Positions 1 to 7,305 of a stretch of 16,079 nt of DNA are shown here, one piece after another. Position 1 is the first letter of the stretch; every line of letters begins with the position of its first letter. Below the pieces are notes generated by a model that saw only the letters and a program-made list of their open reading frames with translations, ran no database searches and was not told the origin of the DNA. Source of the stretch: Spirogloea muscicola (lineage: Eukaryota > Streptophyta > Zygnematophyceae > Spirogloeales > Spirogloeaceae); contig WELB01000017.1 in assembly GCA_009602725.1 (NCBI GenBank), forward strand, positions 275,766 through 291,844, in the 5' to 3' direction. The translations under genes were made by a program, and so were the position numbers.

Positions 1-934
1 TTCGGCGACAACAACGACATCGACCGCTCTTCTGATGCGGACAACACCAACAACAACATCAACCGCTCATCAAATGCGGACAACCACAACAACGGCGTGA
101 CTACAAGGGCCCAAGCCTACGCGCGACGCCAACTAGCCGAAGACCTTTCAAGGCGCGACGAGGGATGCCCATCTACAGGTACCTCGACCACCAAGAAGAC
201 CGTCAAGGTGGGCGCTATCGAAGCGGTGGCGGGGCGACCGTGCAGCGGACCATTGGATATGTTCATCTACGGTCAAGACGACTCCAGGGTCGGAAGCGGT
301 CCACGAAGGCCGACAATCCAGCTTAGCCGACCAGCGTAGCCAACGGCCCGCATCTGGCCTATCAGGTAGCGCTAGAGTTTCACCGCGTTGGGCCCATGTC
401 GGGGCGCGCGCTCTAGGCCAGGCGGTCCGCTTGGCAATACTCACCCTCCTGCCGCACCTGCGCCCACCGCGCCTGCGCCGGTCAAGCCTGCGTCTACTCG
501 CGCCTGCGTCCGCGAGAGAGCAGAGCCCGGCGCATACGGCGTGCGCGCATAGCGAGCCTTGCGTGTGGACCCGCTGCGACTGCGAGAAGTCGTCATATCT
601 GAGCCGTGAGCAGTCTCGACATTGGACTGTTCTTGCAAGTCTTCATATCTAGAGTGTTGTGCTCATTGTTTGAGTGCACGTTTCAATTCCGCTTGCTTGC
701 GTGCATCCATTGGCTGCATTGCTTGCCACGAACACAGAAAAGGTGCGGGCTTGCCCGAGAATCATTGGAAGACTAGGGTAGCGGCCGCCCTTTGGGGGTC
801 CTCGCACGCGTAGTGCTAGGAACAAACATACAAGTAGACAGTGATACCTTGAGACTCCGTACGAGTAGATAGGGAGACTTTGAGACTTCAGATACCGGAT
901 ACCGGTTACTGGGCACTGTCGCGCTTTCCTTTAT
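1..934 (+). repeat. Left LTR of Ty3/gypsy element (5' part outside window)
   Basis: This stretch matches 7371-8304 base for base except at five positions (186, 195, 385, 481, 896), with no indels. It is therefore the 3' ~934 bases of the left long terminal repeat; the first ~420 bases lie before the window. The match ends at 934: the next bases here belong to the element leader, while after 8304 a second LTR begins. In every difference the left copy has G or C and the right copy A or T, and three of the five (186, 385, 896) are CpG sites. The short open frames inside the LTR occur identically in both copies and on both strands, and I do not regard them as genes. Promoter and R/U5 boundaries cannot be placed by eye. 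Confidence 0.95.
17..94 (+). repeat. Two 39-bp imperfect tandem units in the LTR
   Basis: Two units (17-55 and 56-94) share the pattern acatcRaccgctc...atgcggacaac followed by a CAA-rich tail. The same pair occurs in the right LTR at 7387-7464. They are AAC/CAA-rich and C-rich. Short tandem units in an LTR often act as enhancers, but that role is inferred only. Confidence 0.7.
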
Positions 935-1133
935 TGCCAAGCGGACTCTGAGCTTTGATTTCCTGGCATTGTCTCTTGAGCTTGAGTTTGTTGTTTGAAC
1001 TTTGCTTGGACTTCTTGCTCAAGGCTGCTAGTGTGACAGTTGCTTGGATCTGCTGCTAGTATCAAGGAGTTTTGTGCAGTATTCTCAAAGCAGTTGTTGT
1101 TTGAATATTTGACCTACCTTTGTCGATCATTGT
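935..1133 (+). other. Untranslated leader of the element; primer-binding site not identified
   Basis: These 199 bases lie between the LTR end and the gag start. In most LTR elements a primer-binding site starting TGG (complement of the tRNA CCA end) follows the LTR within a few bases. Here the LTR is followed by tgccaagcggactctg, which does not fit. The first TGG is about 30 bases downstream (964), and I cannot match it to a tRNA. The leader is T-rich and contains repeated cttg/cttgag motifs. No stem-loop could be established by eye. Confidence 0.6.
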
Positions 1134-2813
1134 ATGCGACTGAGGTCAGGCAAGGTCGTCATGCTGGACGACCAGACTCTTGCAGGGTTGGACGATCAGA
1201 GTATAGCTGATCTGTTTGATTCTGAGGCATCTACACCTGCTGCATCTGAATCTGGTGCGGCTGCAGGCATTCCACCTGCTGCAGGCATACCACCTTTGTC
1301 AACACCTCGAGTGAGGAGGAGGAAGAACATGGCAACCGGAGATCGGCCCAAGTTTGACGGCACTCCAGGTGGGACTTCTTTAGCTGAAGTCAATGAGTAT
1401 TTCATTACAGAATTATGTGAGATGGACGTCTGTGGTTATATTGTCAAGCGTGACCAGAAGGTGACATTACTTTCTAAGTACTTCACGGGTCATGCTGGAG
1501 CCATGTTTCGTCGCGTCAAAAGTGAGGTCCTGCTTAAAAGAGTGCCAGTGTCCGACACGGCATCGGAGGCAGAGAAATTGGCAGGTCCGCAGCTTATTGA
1601 TGATCCGGTAGCGGAGATCTTTAGGCTGTTCTCCAAGCAGTTTCCCGACAATGAGAATCAGTTTAAGCAGGAACTGTTTAAGTTCAAACGTCTTGAAGCA
1701 GAGACCTTAACCGTTTGCTACTTTCGGTACAAGGAGCTCATAGAGAAGTCGAGAACCACCATAGGTTCTCAAGACCTTGCAGCTCAGTTTTTACGCGTTG
1801 TTGCAGGGAAGTCCGTAGGGTATGTTCTTAATATGTTGACTATGCGCAGAAAGCAGCTGAACAAGGAGAACTATGATCTAGAGGATGTGTACGAGGCCAT
1901 GACGGAGAAAGAGGCAGAAGACTTTACTTTGCAGAATCTGGATGACCGATTTTCTGCTTCTTCAAGTAACTATCCAGGATTTGATAGGAAGGTTGTTCCT
2001 GTTGTGCCTTTTGCTAAGAAGGTCTTTTCAGGACATCGCAAAGCGAATGTTGCAATTTCGGACACATCACAGGTGCAGGAAACTCAACAGGGCCAGTATG
2101 TTCCTAGGCCTGCTGTGACTTGTCACAACTGTGGGAAAGTAGGACACATTTCTAAGAATTGTTCTTCACGTCATCAGACCGCAGGAGCAACATGTACTCA
2201 TTGCTCAAGGACAGGTCATCAGGAGTTCCAATGCTGGAGGAAGCATCCAGAGAAGATGCCTGCTCAATTTCGTACTAAGAATGTATTGGGGCAGGGACAT
2301 GCTTCATCTGACAATAGTCGTGTTGATATTGATAAGATGCAGAAGATGCAAAAACAGATTGAACAACTGACTCAACAGCTTGCTGCTAGCAAGTCTAAGT
2401 CTAGGGCCAAGTCGGCCGCTGTTGCTGTTGTGCAGACGAATGTAGATGATGATGATGATGACCTTGAGGGTATGTATGCTACCCAATATAATGCAGGGAC
2501 ATCACAAAAGTACCAGCATTCTCATCTGGCTACCATTGTTGCTGCAGTACCAGAGTCTAGCACTGCAAGCAGGAACCCATTGAAGAGGGGTGAAAGTGCT
2601 TTACAGCAGCTTGGTAGGACGGGTAATGCCAGGTATCCTACAAGTTTCAAATTGAAGTCGATTCAATCTGACATTCCTCTAACTGAGCCACAGGTTGTTG
2701 TGAGGACCACAAAGCCGAAGGCTACTGACACGACTGTGCTGAGTATGGATTGCAAGCTGTTGACTGACAAGCTGTTGGACAGGATTCATGGCACCTGTTC
2801 TGAGTTTCAATGA
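1134..2813 (+). CDS. gag: Gag polyprotein of a Ty3/gypsy retrotransposon
   Basis: A 559-residue structural protein that would assemble the cytoplasmic virus-like particle and package the element RNA. It starts MRLRSGK, a typical Ty3-type Gag N terminus, at the first ATG after the leader. An acidic, Ala/Pro-rich N-terminal part (to ~75) is followed by a retrotransposon Gag capsid-like region (~80-260, including FRLFSKQFPD near 160-175). Two zinc knuckles of the form CX2CX4HX4C lie at residues ~330-343 (CHNCGKVGHISKNC) and ~354-367 (CTHCSRTGHQEFQC). A Gln/Lys-rich stretch near 400-420 looks like a coiled coil, and a run of Asp from (GAT)n lies near residue 439. The frame is intact and ends at TGA 2811-2813. 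The protease frame overlaps its last 50 bases in the +1 frame, so Gag and Pol may be joined by +1 frameshifting as in yeast Ty3. Confidence 0.92.
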   Translation: MRLRSGKVVMLDDQTLAGLDDQSIADLFDSEASTPAASESGAAAGIPPAAGIPPLSTPRVRRRKNMATGDRPKFDGTPGGTSLAEVNEYFITELCEMDVCGYIVKRDQKVTLLSKYFTGHAGAMFRRVKSEVLLKRVPVSDTASEAEKLAGPQLIDDPVAEIFRLFSKQFPDNENQFKQELFKFKRLEAETLTVCYFRYKELIEKSRTTIGSQDLAAQFLRVVAGKSVGYVLNMLTMRRKQLNKENYDLEDVYEAMTEKEAEDFTLQNLDDRFSASSSNYPGFDRKVVPVVPFAKKVFSGHRKANVAISDTSQVQETQQGQYVPRPAVTCHNCGKVGHISKNCSSRHQTAGATCTHCSRTGHQEFQCWRKHPEKMPAQFRTKNVLGQGHASSDNSRVDIDKMQKMQKQIEQLTQQLAASKSKSRAKSAAVAVVQTNVDDDDDDLEGMYATQYNAGTSQKYQHSHLATIVAAVPESSTASRNPLKRGESALQQLGRTGNARYPTSFKLKSIQSDIPLTEPQVVVRTTKPKATDTTVLSMDCKLLTDKLLDRIHGTCSEFQ

Positions 2814-3588
2814 TTTAGGATGGTCCAAAGACAAGTTGAGCAGTATGCTAACCATAGGTACTGCTGTGGGAGGACTACAGGATCTACAGACTGCATCTGT
2901 GGAAGCTGTAGCATATGCAGAGAAGAAGGCCCATTCTTTCAGCAATGATGTTGTGCCTTACAGGTCATATGAAGAAAGAAAGAAGCAATTCTCATCAGTC
3001 ACTATGCTTGATAATTCTACAGGGATATTCGAGGTTGCAGCAGTCCGACCTACTGTTGTTTTACTAGATACAGGAGCACAACCTGTACTACTAGGTCGTA
3101 ACATGATTGCCAAGTTGAATTTGCAGCCTGAAGACATCCTCAGTAGTAACATTAAGATTAAAACTGCCACAGGCGGTACCGAGAGTATTGTGGGACTGAC
3201 TAAGAAACCGTTGCGCATTACTTTACATGCTAATGTACCTGGGAAAATGACTCATCTTACCCTAACGTGTATGATAACTCAGGCGGATACCTATGACATT
3301 TTGCTTGGTACTAAGTTCCTAGTGCCTATAGGATTTGGTCTAGACTACTATTCTGAGCATGCATGGTATAGACCGAATTGGAGGAACTCTGGTATCGATA
3401 CAGTTTATTTACCATTATTGAAATCTTATTGTCATTCAGGCATTCAGGTCAACACCGGAGTACCCATCTCAGACGTTCCTGAGGAGAAGGATTTGGCAGA
3501 GAACTTGGAGGGAGGAGAAGGAGGAGAAGGAGGAGAAAGGAGGAGAAGGAGGAGAAAGAGCAGACAGCAGACAAAAAGGGGAAGATGA
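2764..3588 (+). CDS. pol (PR): Retroviral-type aspartic protease (start of Pol)
   Basis: This segment would process the polyprotein inside the particle. The frame opens after a TGA at 2761-2763; its first ATG is 2788. The catalytic motif LLDTGAQPVLLG lies at 3061-3096 (Asp codon 3067-3069, residue 94 from the ATG). Further on is DILLGTKFLV, matching the usual second conserved block of retropepsins, so the single-domain homodimeric type is expected. Since gag ends in another frame with a 50-base overlap, the 2788 ATG need not be used: a +1 ribosomal shift would fuse this to Gag. The 3' end runs into a GGA/GAA purine repeat, where the frame turns into an Arg run and stops at 3588. That end looks artificial, because frame 3 continues in protein-like sequence. 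Confidence 0.88.
   Translation: MTSCWTGFMAPVLSFNDLGWSKDKLSSMLTIGTAVGGLQDLQTASVEAVAYAEKKAHSFSNDVVPYRSYEERKKQFSSVTMLDNSTGIFEVAAVRPTVVLLDTGAQPVLLGRNMIAKLNLQPEDILSSNIKIKTATGGTESIVGLTKKPLRITLHANVPGKMTHLTLTCMITQADTYDILLGTKFLVPIGFGLDYYSEHAWYRPNWRNSGIDTVYLPLLKSYCHSGIQVNTGVPISDVPEEKDLAENLEGGEGGEGGERRRRRRKSRQQTKRGR
3508..3560 (+). repeat. Purine microsatellite (GGAGGAGAA)n inside pol
   Basis: About five units of GGAGGAGAA with small length changes lie between the protease and the RT. In the protease frame they encode Glu/Gly repeats; after an extra A near 3536-3538 the reading becomes Arg-rich. Slippage here is the likely cause of the first loss of frame in pol. Confidence 0.85.
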
Positions 3589-3953
3589 AAGCACCAGAGA
3601 CTGCTAAAGAGGAGGTACCACCTCCACCACCACCTATTCCGCCTGCTGCAGCTTCCTCATCAGCTATCGTGCCCAGTGGGATGAAGAGGACTTTATCTAC
3701 AGGTGCACTGCAGAACATATTGCAGCCGCCTAGGCTGTTCAAAGCTCTGACCATACAGGGTATGAGCCATCGTGACTTGGATGAATTGGAGGTGGAAGAG
3801 AGGTACAGACGGTACCTCGCCATGCTCCCAGATTGGACTAGAACTGCGGCCATCAGGGTGGCCGATGCTTGGGGGCAGCCAGCTTTCGAAGTGTTAGAGT
3901 TGGTAGACCCTGGCACGAACCTCAGTTATGTGATAAGCAAAAACCTGAATTGA
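3541..3953 (+). pseudogene. pol: Pol linker between protease and RT (frame-shifted piece)
   Basis: This piece is in frame 3 of the window, one base behind the protease frame. It begins as a Lys/Glu-rich stretch, then has ATG 3585, a run of prolines (PPPPPPIPP), an Ala/Ser tract and a helical segment with LDELEVEERYRRYLAML. It has no enzymatic motif; it is the variable spacer that precedes RT in Ty3 elements. It stops at 3951-3953, but coding character passes to the next frame near 3931, where one T appears to be missing from a short T run. I read it as part of the same polyprotein, broken by single-base changes at both ends. The TTG at 3869 in the next frame is not a credible start. Confidence 0.7.
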
Positions 3954-4312
3954 CAAGCATGCTGCAGGAGAACATCATTTGCTTTGCATTCTCAGCAGCT
4001 GATTTAGGCACTTATACAGGTGCCAAATTCCAAATTACTCTCAGCATTGATAAGCCCATCTTTCGGAAGAGGTATACATTGTCTCCCTTTGAGGATGAGC
4101 TTGTGGAAAAGAGATGTCAAGAATCGCTTGCTCTTGGCATGATTGAACCTTCTAATAGTTCATATGCAGCACCTACTGTTCTCCCGGCAAAGAAGGACGA
4201 ACATGGGAATTATACTGACCGTCGAATGTGCGGTGATTATCGTTTGCTGAATGCTAATACTCCATTGGATAGGTATCTATGCCTACACCCGAGGAAATCT
4301 TCAACCGTGTAG
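3932..4312 (+). pseudogene. pol (RT): Reverse transcriptase, N-terminal (fingers) part
   Basis: This copies element RNA into DNA in the particle. The frame 2 piece begins near 3932 and carries standard Ty3 RT landmarks: SIDKPIFRKRYTLSPFE before the domain, LGMIEPSNSSYAAPTVLPAKKD (motif 1), then RRMCGDYRLLNANTPLDRY (motif 2). After DRY the frame runs into unrelated residues and a TAG at 4310-4312. Coding sense resumes in frame 1 from about 4277, where a C run looks one base short. No start codon of its own is expected, since this is an interior section of Pol. Confidence 0.88.
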
Positions 4313-4674
4313 GTTCTGCAAAGGTTTTCTCAGTTTTGGATTTGAAAAATGGGTTCAATCAGATTGATATTGAGCCTAGTGATCAACATAAGACTGCATT
4401 TTGGGGTGTTGATAAGCTTTATCAGTGGACTAAGATGCCGTTTGGACTGAAAAATGCACCATCTATGTTTCAGCGTGTTATGGACCAGGTGTTGAAGGGA
4501 GTTCCATACGCCAGATGTTACATAGAAGATGTCTTCATCTTTAGTCATGAATTCCCTGAGCATGTGACACATATTGACTCTGTTCTCAAGTTGATACAGA
4601 GTTCAGGTTTGAAGTGCCATCCAGGGAAATGCCGGTTTGCACTCGCTGAGGCTCATTATCTTGGGCATCAATAA
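4279..4674 (+). pseudogene. pol (RT): Reverse transcriptase palm; catalytic box reads YIED
   Basis: Palm and start of thumb in frame 1. Motif A is FSVLDLKNGFNQI (catalytic Asp codon 4339-4341), motif B is MPFGLKNAPSMFQRVM, and the thumb begins near KCHPGKCRFALAEAHYLGH. The motif C box, YxDD in virtually all LTR-element RTs, reads CYIEDVFIFS here (4516-4545), with GAA (Glu) at 4525-4527 in place of the first catalytic Asp. That Asp binds a metal ion, so this copy is probably inactive even apart from the frame breaks. The frame ends at TAA 4672-4674 inside an A run that looks one base short; RNase H continues in frame 3. Confidence 0.9.
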
Positions 4675-5240
4675 CGGCAAATGGTCTTTCACCACAAGAC
4701 AGCAAGGTGCAAGCGATACTGTTAATCCCTGCACCTACCAATCTTACATCTTTGAGATCGTTTCTAGGACTTGCCAGTTTCTATCGTAGATATATTGAGC
4801 ATTTTAGCTCTTTGGCTCGTCCTCTCAACAGCCTTCTCAAGAAAAATACACAATGGCTATGGGGATCTGAACAGGAAAACGCTTTTTGCCAGTTAAAGCA
4901 ATCACTGACATCAGCTCCTGTCTTACGTCGTCCTGATTATGCCAAAGAGTTCCAGCTGCACACAGACTGGAGTAAACTCGGCATGGTAGCTGTACTCACA
5001 CAGCAAGACGAAGATTCCCATGAATACGTCATTGCATACGCTAGTCGTTCTAATAATGCTGCTCAACAGAATTATTCTGCATACGAAGGCGAATGTCTTG
5101 CAGCTGTTTGGGCTGTTACGCGTTTTAGACCGTACTTATATGGGCGACCGTTTAAACTGATAACGGATCATCAACCTCTGAAGTGGTTACTAACCACTAA
5201 CCATTTGACTGGCAAGCTAGCCAGATGGTCACTGCGTTAA
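4671..5240 (+). pseudogene. pol (RH): RT connection and RNase H domain
   Basis: Frame 3 piece that removes RNA from RNA/DNA hybrids. It continues directly from the RT thumb (LRSFLGLASFYRRYIEHFSS, 4752-4811), passes through the connection, then RNase H: first Asp in FQLHTDWSKLGMVAVLTQ (~4953-5006), Glu in YSAYEGECLAAVWAV (~5073-5117) and a further Asp in KLITDHQPLKWLL (~5154-5192). The acidic residues I would expect are present. TDWS instead of the commoner TDAS is a variant I associate with algal and oomycete elements. The frame stops at 5238-5240, just after LARWSLR, within a T run that seems one base short; the RNase H tail (EYEFEIVHKPG) is in frame 2. Confidence 0.9.
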
Positions 5241-6559
5241 CGGAGTATGAGTTTGAGATTGTCCATAAGCCAGGGTTACAAAATTTGGATGCAGATGCTC
5301 TCAGCCGCAACCCTATACCAGTGTCTGTGGAGGAGCAATTTGCTTTGCTTTCGGTAGCAAATGTCTCTATACCTACCAGTAGTCCTGCTTCTTATTTGGC
5401 TTGTTTTGCTATGTATTCGCCACTTGTCAATGCTCTGGACGTGCCTGATGATACATTCTTTTCAAAAGATGTTTGGCTAGATCTTCCAGTTCTTCATTAC
5501 ATTCAGCATGACATGTATCTTCCTAATCTTTCTACTCTTCAGAAAGACAGGATCAAGCACCGAGCTAAGCGATATGTTTGGCAGAATAATCAACTCATTC
5601 GTCCTCATCAGGAATACGGGAACCAGGTTGTCCCTCCTCCTGCTGATCGTTTGCAGATAGTCCAAGATGTCCACACAAACTATGGACACTTTGGTGTGAA
5701 GCGTACCATCAGTCTTCTTATGCCAAGATATTGGTGGTATGGTGTGACGAACACTGTCAAACATGTTTTGTCACAATGTGAGGAGTGCGATCGTATTCGT
5801 AGTACTTTCTCACTAAAATCTCCAGTGTTGCATCCTTTACCAATTGAGGGGCTCTTTTATACATGGAGTCTTGATTTGGCAGGCCCACTGCAACTGGGTA
5901 AACGTGCCAGACCTTATGTGCTCATTATGATTGAGCATTTTTCGAAATGGGTAGAAGTTGTTATTATTCCTGCCAAGACTAGTGAGCTTATTGCTTATGC
6001 TTTCCGCGATGCTGTACTCACTCGGTATGGTGCTCCAGCAGAAGTGCTTACCGACCGCGGTACAGAGTTCAAAGGCGCATTCCAGCGATTGTTAGACCGC
6101 AGCTTCATTGATCACCGACTTAAATCTAGGGATCATCCACAGGCTGATGGTTTGGCAGAGCGGATGGTGCAGACTATCAAGAAAGGATTAATGAAGTATG
6201 CAATGCAACATGGTTTGGAACGTTGGGACTACTTTCTACCATGGCTCATTGTGGGATATCGAATGTTAAACCAGGCTTCTTTGTCCTGTTATAGTCCTTA
6301 TTTTCTTCTGTTTGGTCGGCATCCAGCTATCCCTGCTAACATTAGCTTGGTCACTAGCGTGGTAGACCTGGATGATCCACTGATTTGGCAGAAGGTTTGC
6401 ACGGCTCGGGGGCAACTGTTTCAGAAGCACATGCCCATGGCCATGAACAACTTACGTATTGCACAACATCGTGACACAAACCGGTACGCCACAATCCGTA
6501 GCGGTACTTACAGACCCAAATCTAAGGACATTAATGTGGGTGATTTTGTGTATCTTTAG
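5225..6559 (+). pseudogene. pol (IN): Integrase (HHCC and DDE core), with RNase H tail
   Basis: This inserts the cDNA into the nuclear genome. Numbering from the internal ATG at 5225: the last RNase H strand (EIVHKPGLQNLDADALSR) comes first, then a linker, then the zinc-binding HHCC domain (H150, H155, C185, C188). The catalytic core follows, with D217 (WSLDLAGP), D277 (VLTDRGTEF) and E312 (DGLAERMVQTIK), 34 residues between the last two, close to the D,D-35-E pattern. Conserved LFGRHP follows, then the GDFVYL strand of the C-terminal domain. TAG at 6557-6559 interrupts the frame, but similarity to integrase tails continues beyond it in the same frame, so this is a premature stop. This is the longest intact stretch of pol. 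Confidence 0.92.
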
Positions 6560-6761
6560 GTCAAGCCACAGGATGCATTGGACTCTTCAACCGGACCTCT
6601 CATACTTCAGGTTGTCGAGAAACTTTTATCAGGCGTGCTTCGCCTTCGCGGTCCAGTAATCGCGTTATCAGTGATCATATTCAGAATGTTGCTCGTTGTC
6701 ACCTCAGCAACATCGATACTACTATTGACCCTTTAACCAGTGGGTATCTAAGCAGTTATCT
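6560..6761 (+). pseudogene. pol (IN): Integrase C-terminal domain, beyond the premature stop
   Basis: Reading continues in frame 2 from the TAG with residues such as STGPLILQVVEKLLSGVLRL, a GPY/F-like integrase tail. Near 6654 coding sense passes to frame 1 (SNRVISDHIQNVARCHLSNI, from 6655), at a C run that looks one base short. It passes to frame 3 near 6761, where a T run looks one base short. If unshifted, frame 1 would end at TAA 6796-6798. The segment links the integrase core to the PHD finger. Confidence 0.75.
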
Positions 6762-6962
6762 TGTGAAGTTTGTGAGTGCACAGATCAGGCAGGTCTAATG
6801 CTCTTGTGCTCTCACTGCAATCGAGGTTGGCATACTCATTGTCTTGTACCTCCACTTGAATCAATACCAGAGCATGATTGGTTTTGTACAACTTGCTCAG
6901 CTCATCACCCAACTGCTCGACCTGAACCAGGACTGACAGTTGGGGGGGGGGATACTACATAG
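6762..6962 (+). CDS. PHD finger at the C terminus of Pol
   Basis: In frame 3 the codons from 6762 give a complete C4HC3 zinc finger: Cys at 6762, 6771, 6807 and 6816, His at 6831, and Cys at 6840, 6885 and 6894. The spacing is CX2C-X11-CX2C-X4-H-X2-C-X14-CX2C. It contains the hallmark PHD pieces LLCSHC, GWHTHCLVPPL and WFCTTC. PHD fingers are nuclear readers of histone H3 tails, often at lysine 4. Here the finger follows the integrase tail in a retrotransposon, where chromoviruses place a chromodomain, so a role in choosing the integration site is a reasonable inference. After the finger, a short Pro/His-rich tail crosses the polypurine tract (read as Gly-Gly-Gly) and ends at TAG 6960-6962, inside the LTR. 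It is reached from integrase only through a frame change near 6761. Confidence 0.85.
   Translation, partial: CEVCECTDQAGLMLLCSHCNRGWHTHCLVPPLESIPEHDWFCTTCSAHHPTARPEPGLTVGGGDTT
6942..6951 (+). promoter_or_regulatory. Polypurine tract (G10), plus-strand primer
   Basis: Ten consecutive G residues directly precede the right LTR, the expected place of the RNase H-resistant primer for plus-strand synthesis. The last G may belong to the LTR. The tract is also read as pol codons. Confidence 0.85.
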
Positions 6963-7114
6963 TCAAATTTCACCCGTTCTTGAGTTGTTTATCTGTTGTG
7001 ATCTTTGGCAACTGACGACAACTGTTGACCTTTATCAGACAGTTCGTCCTGTCAGCTGACCAAGGTTTGTTATCGTCTAGACCTGTCAACGTCATTTCGC
7101 ACCGACGCCTACTC

Positions 7115-7132
7115 GCACGACAGCTGTCGTGC
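7115..7132. repeat. 18-bp perfect palindrome in LTR
   Basis: The sequence gcacgacag/ctgtcgtgc is its own reverse complement. The neighbouring partial LTR (8306-8478) ends exactly at the midpoint of this palindrome, suggesting the site is prone to breakage or deletion. Confidence 0.85.
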
Positions 7133-7212
7133 CGTATCCTGTCGACTGCCTATTTGTGTCGATCTGACTAGGACCGCTGACTGGGCTTCACACGTGGCCT
7201 TACTAGGCTGAC

Positions 7213-7232
7213 TCATTCACTTCGGTGGGTGA
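7213..7232 (+). promoter_or_regulatory. LTR hairpin 1 (8-bp stem, TTCG loop)
   Basis: Arms tcattcac and gtgggtga pair fully when two G-U pairs are allowed, closing a TTCG tetraloop. It is followed by ttcacgctga, which also follows hairpin 2. The function is unknown. Confidence 0.6.
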
Positions 7233-7285
7233 TTCACGCTGAGGATGAAGGACCACTTTTCTCCCTATGTGCCTCCTAGGCTGGG

Positions 7286-7305
7286 TCATACACTTTTGTG
7301 TGTGA
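7286..7305 (+). promoter_or_regulatory. LTR hairpin 2 (8-bp stem, TTTT loop)
   Basis: Arms tcatacac and gtgtgtga pair with one G-U pair and a TTTT loop. It lies in the second copy of a ~50-bp diverged direct repeat (about 7203-7250 and 7276-7323). Relative to hairpin 1, the fifth pair changes on both sides (T-G to A-T), so pairing is kept while sequence changes. Confidence 0.6.

Noticed and set aside
97-339. 80-codon frame in the left LTR, repeated at 7467-7709
   Set aside because: It is identical in both copies only because the LTRs are; several frames on both strands are open in this GC-rich stretch, and it has no domain.
935-955. tRNA-like A-box (ccaagcgg) just after the LTR
   Set aside because: The flanking bases do not fit the A-box fully, and no B-box or cloverleaf follows.
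3449-3916. 155-codon minus-strand frame across pol
   Set aside because: It is the complement of the protease-RT linker and purine repeat; its Ser/Leu/Gly runs are low complexity.
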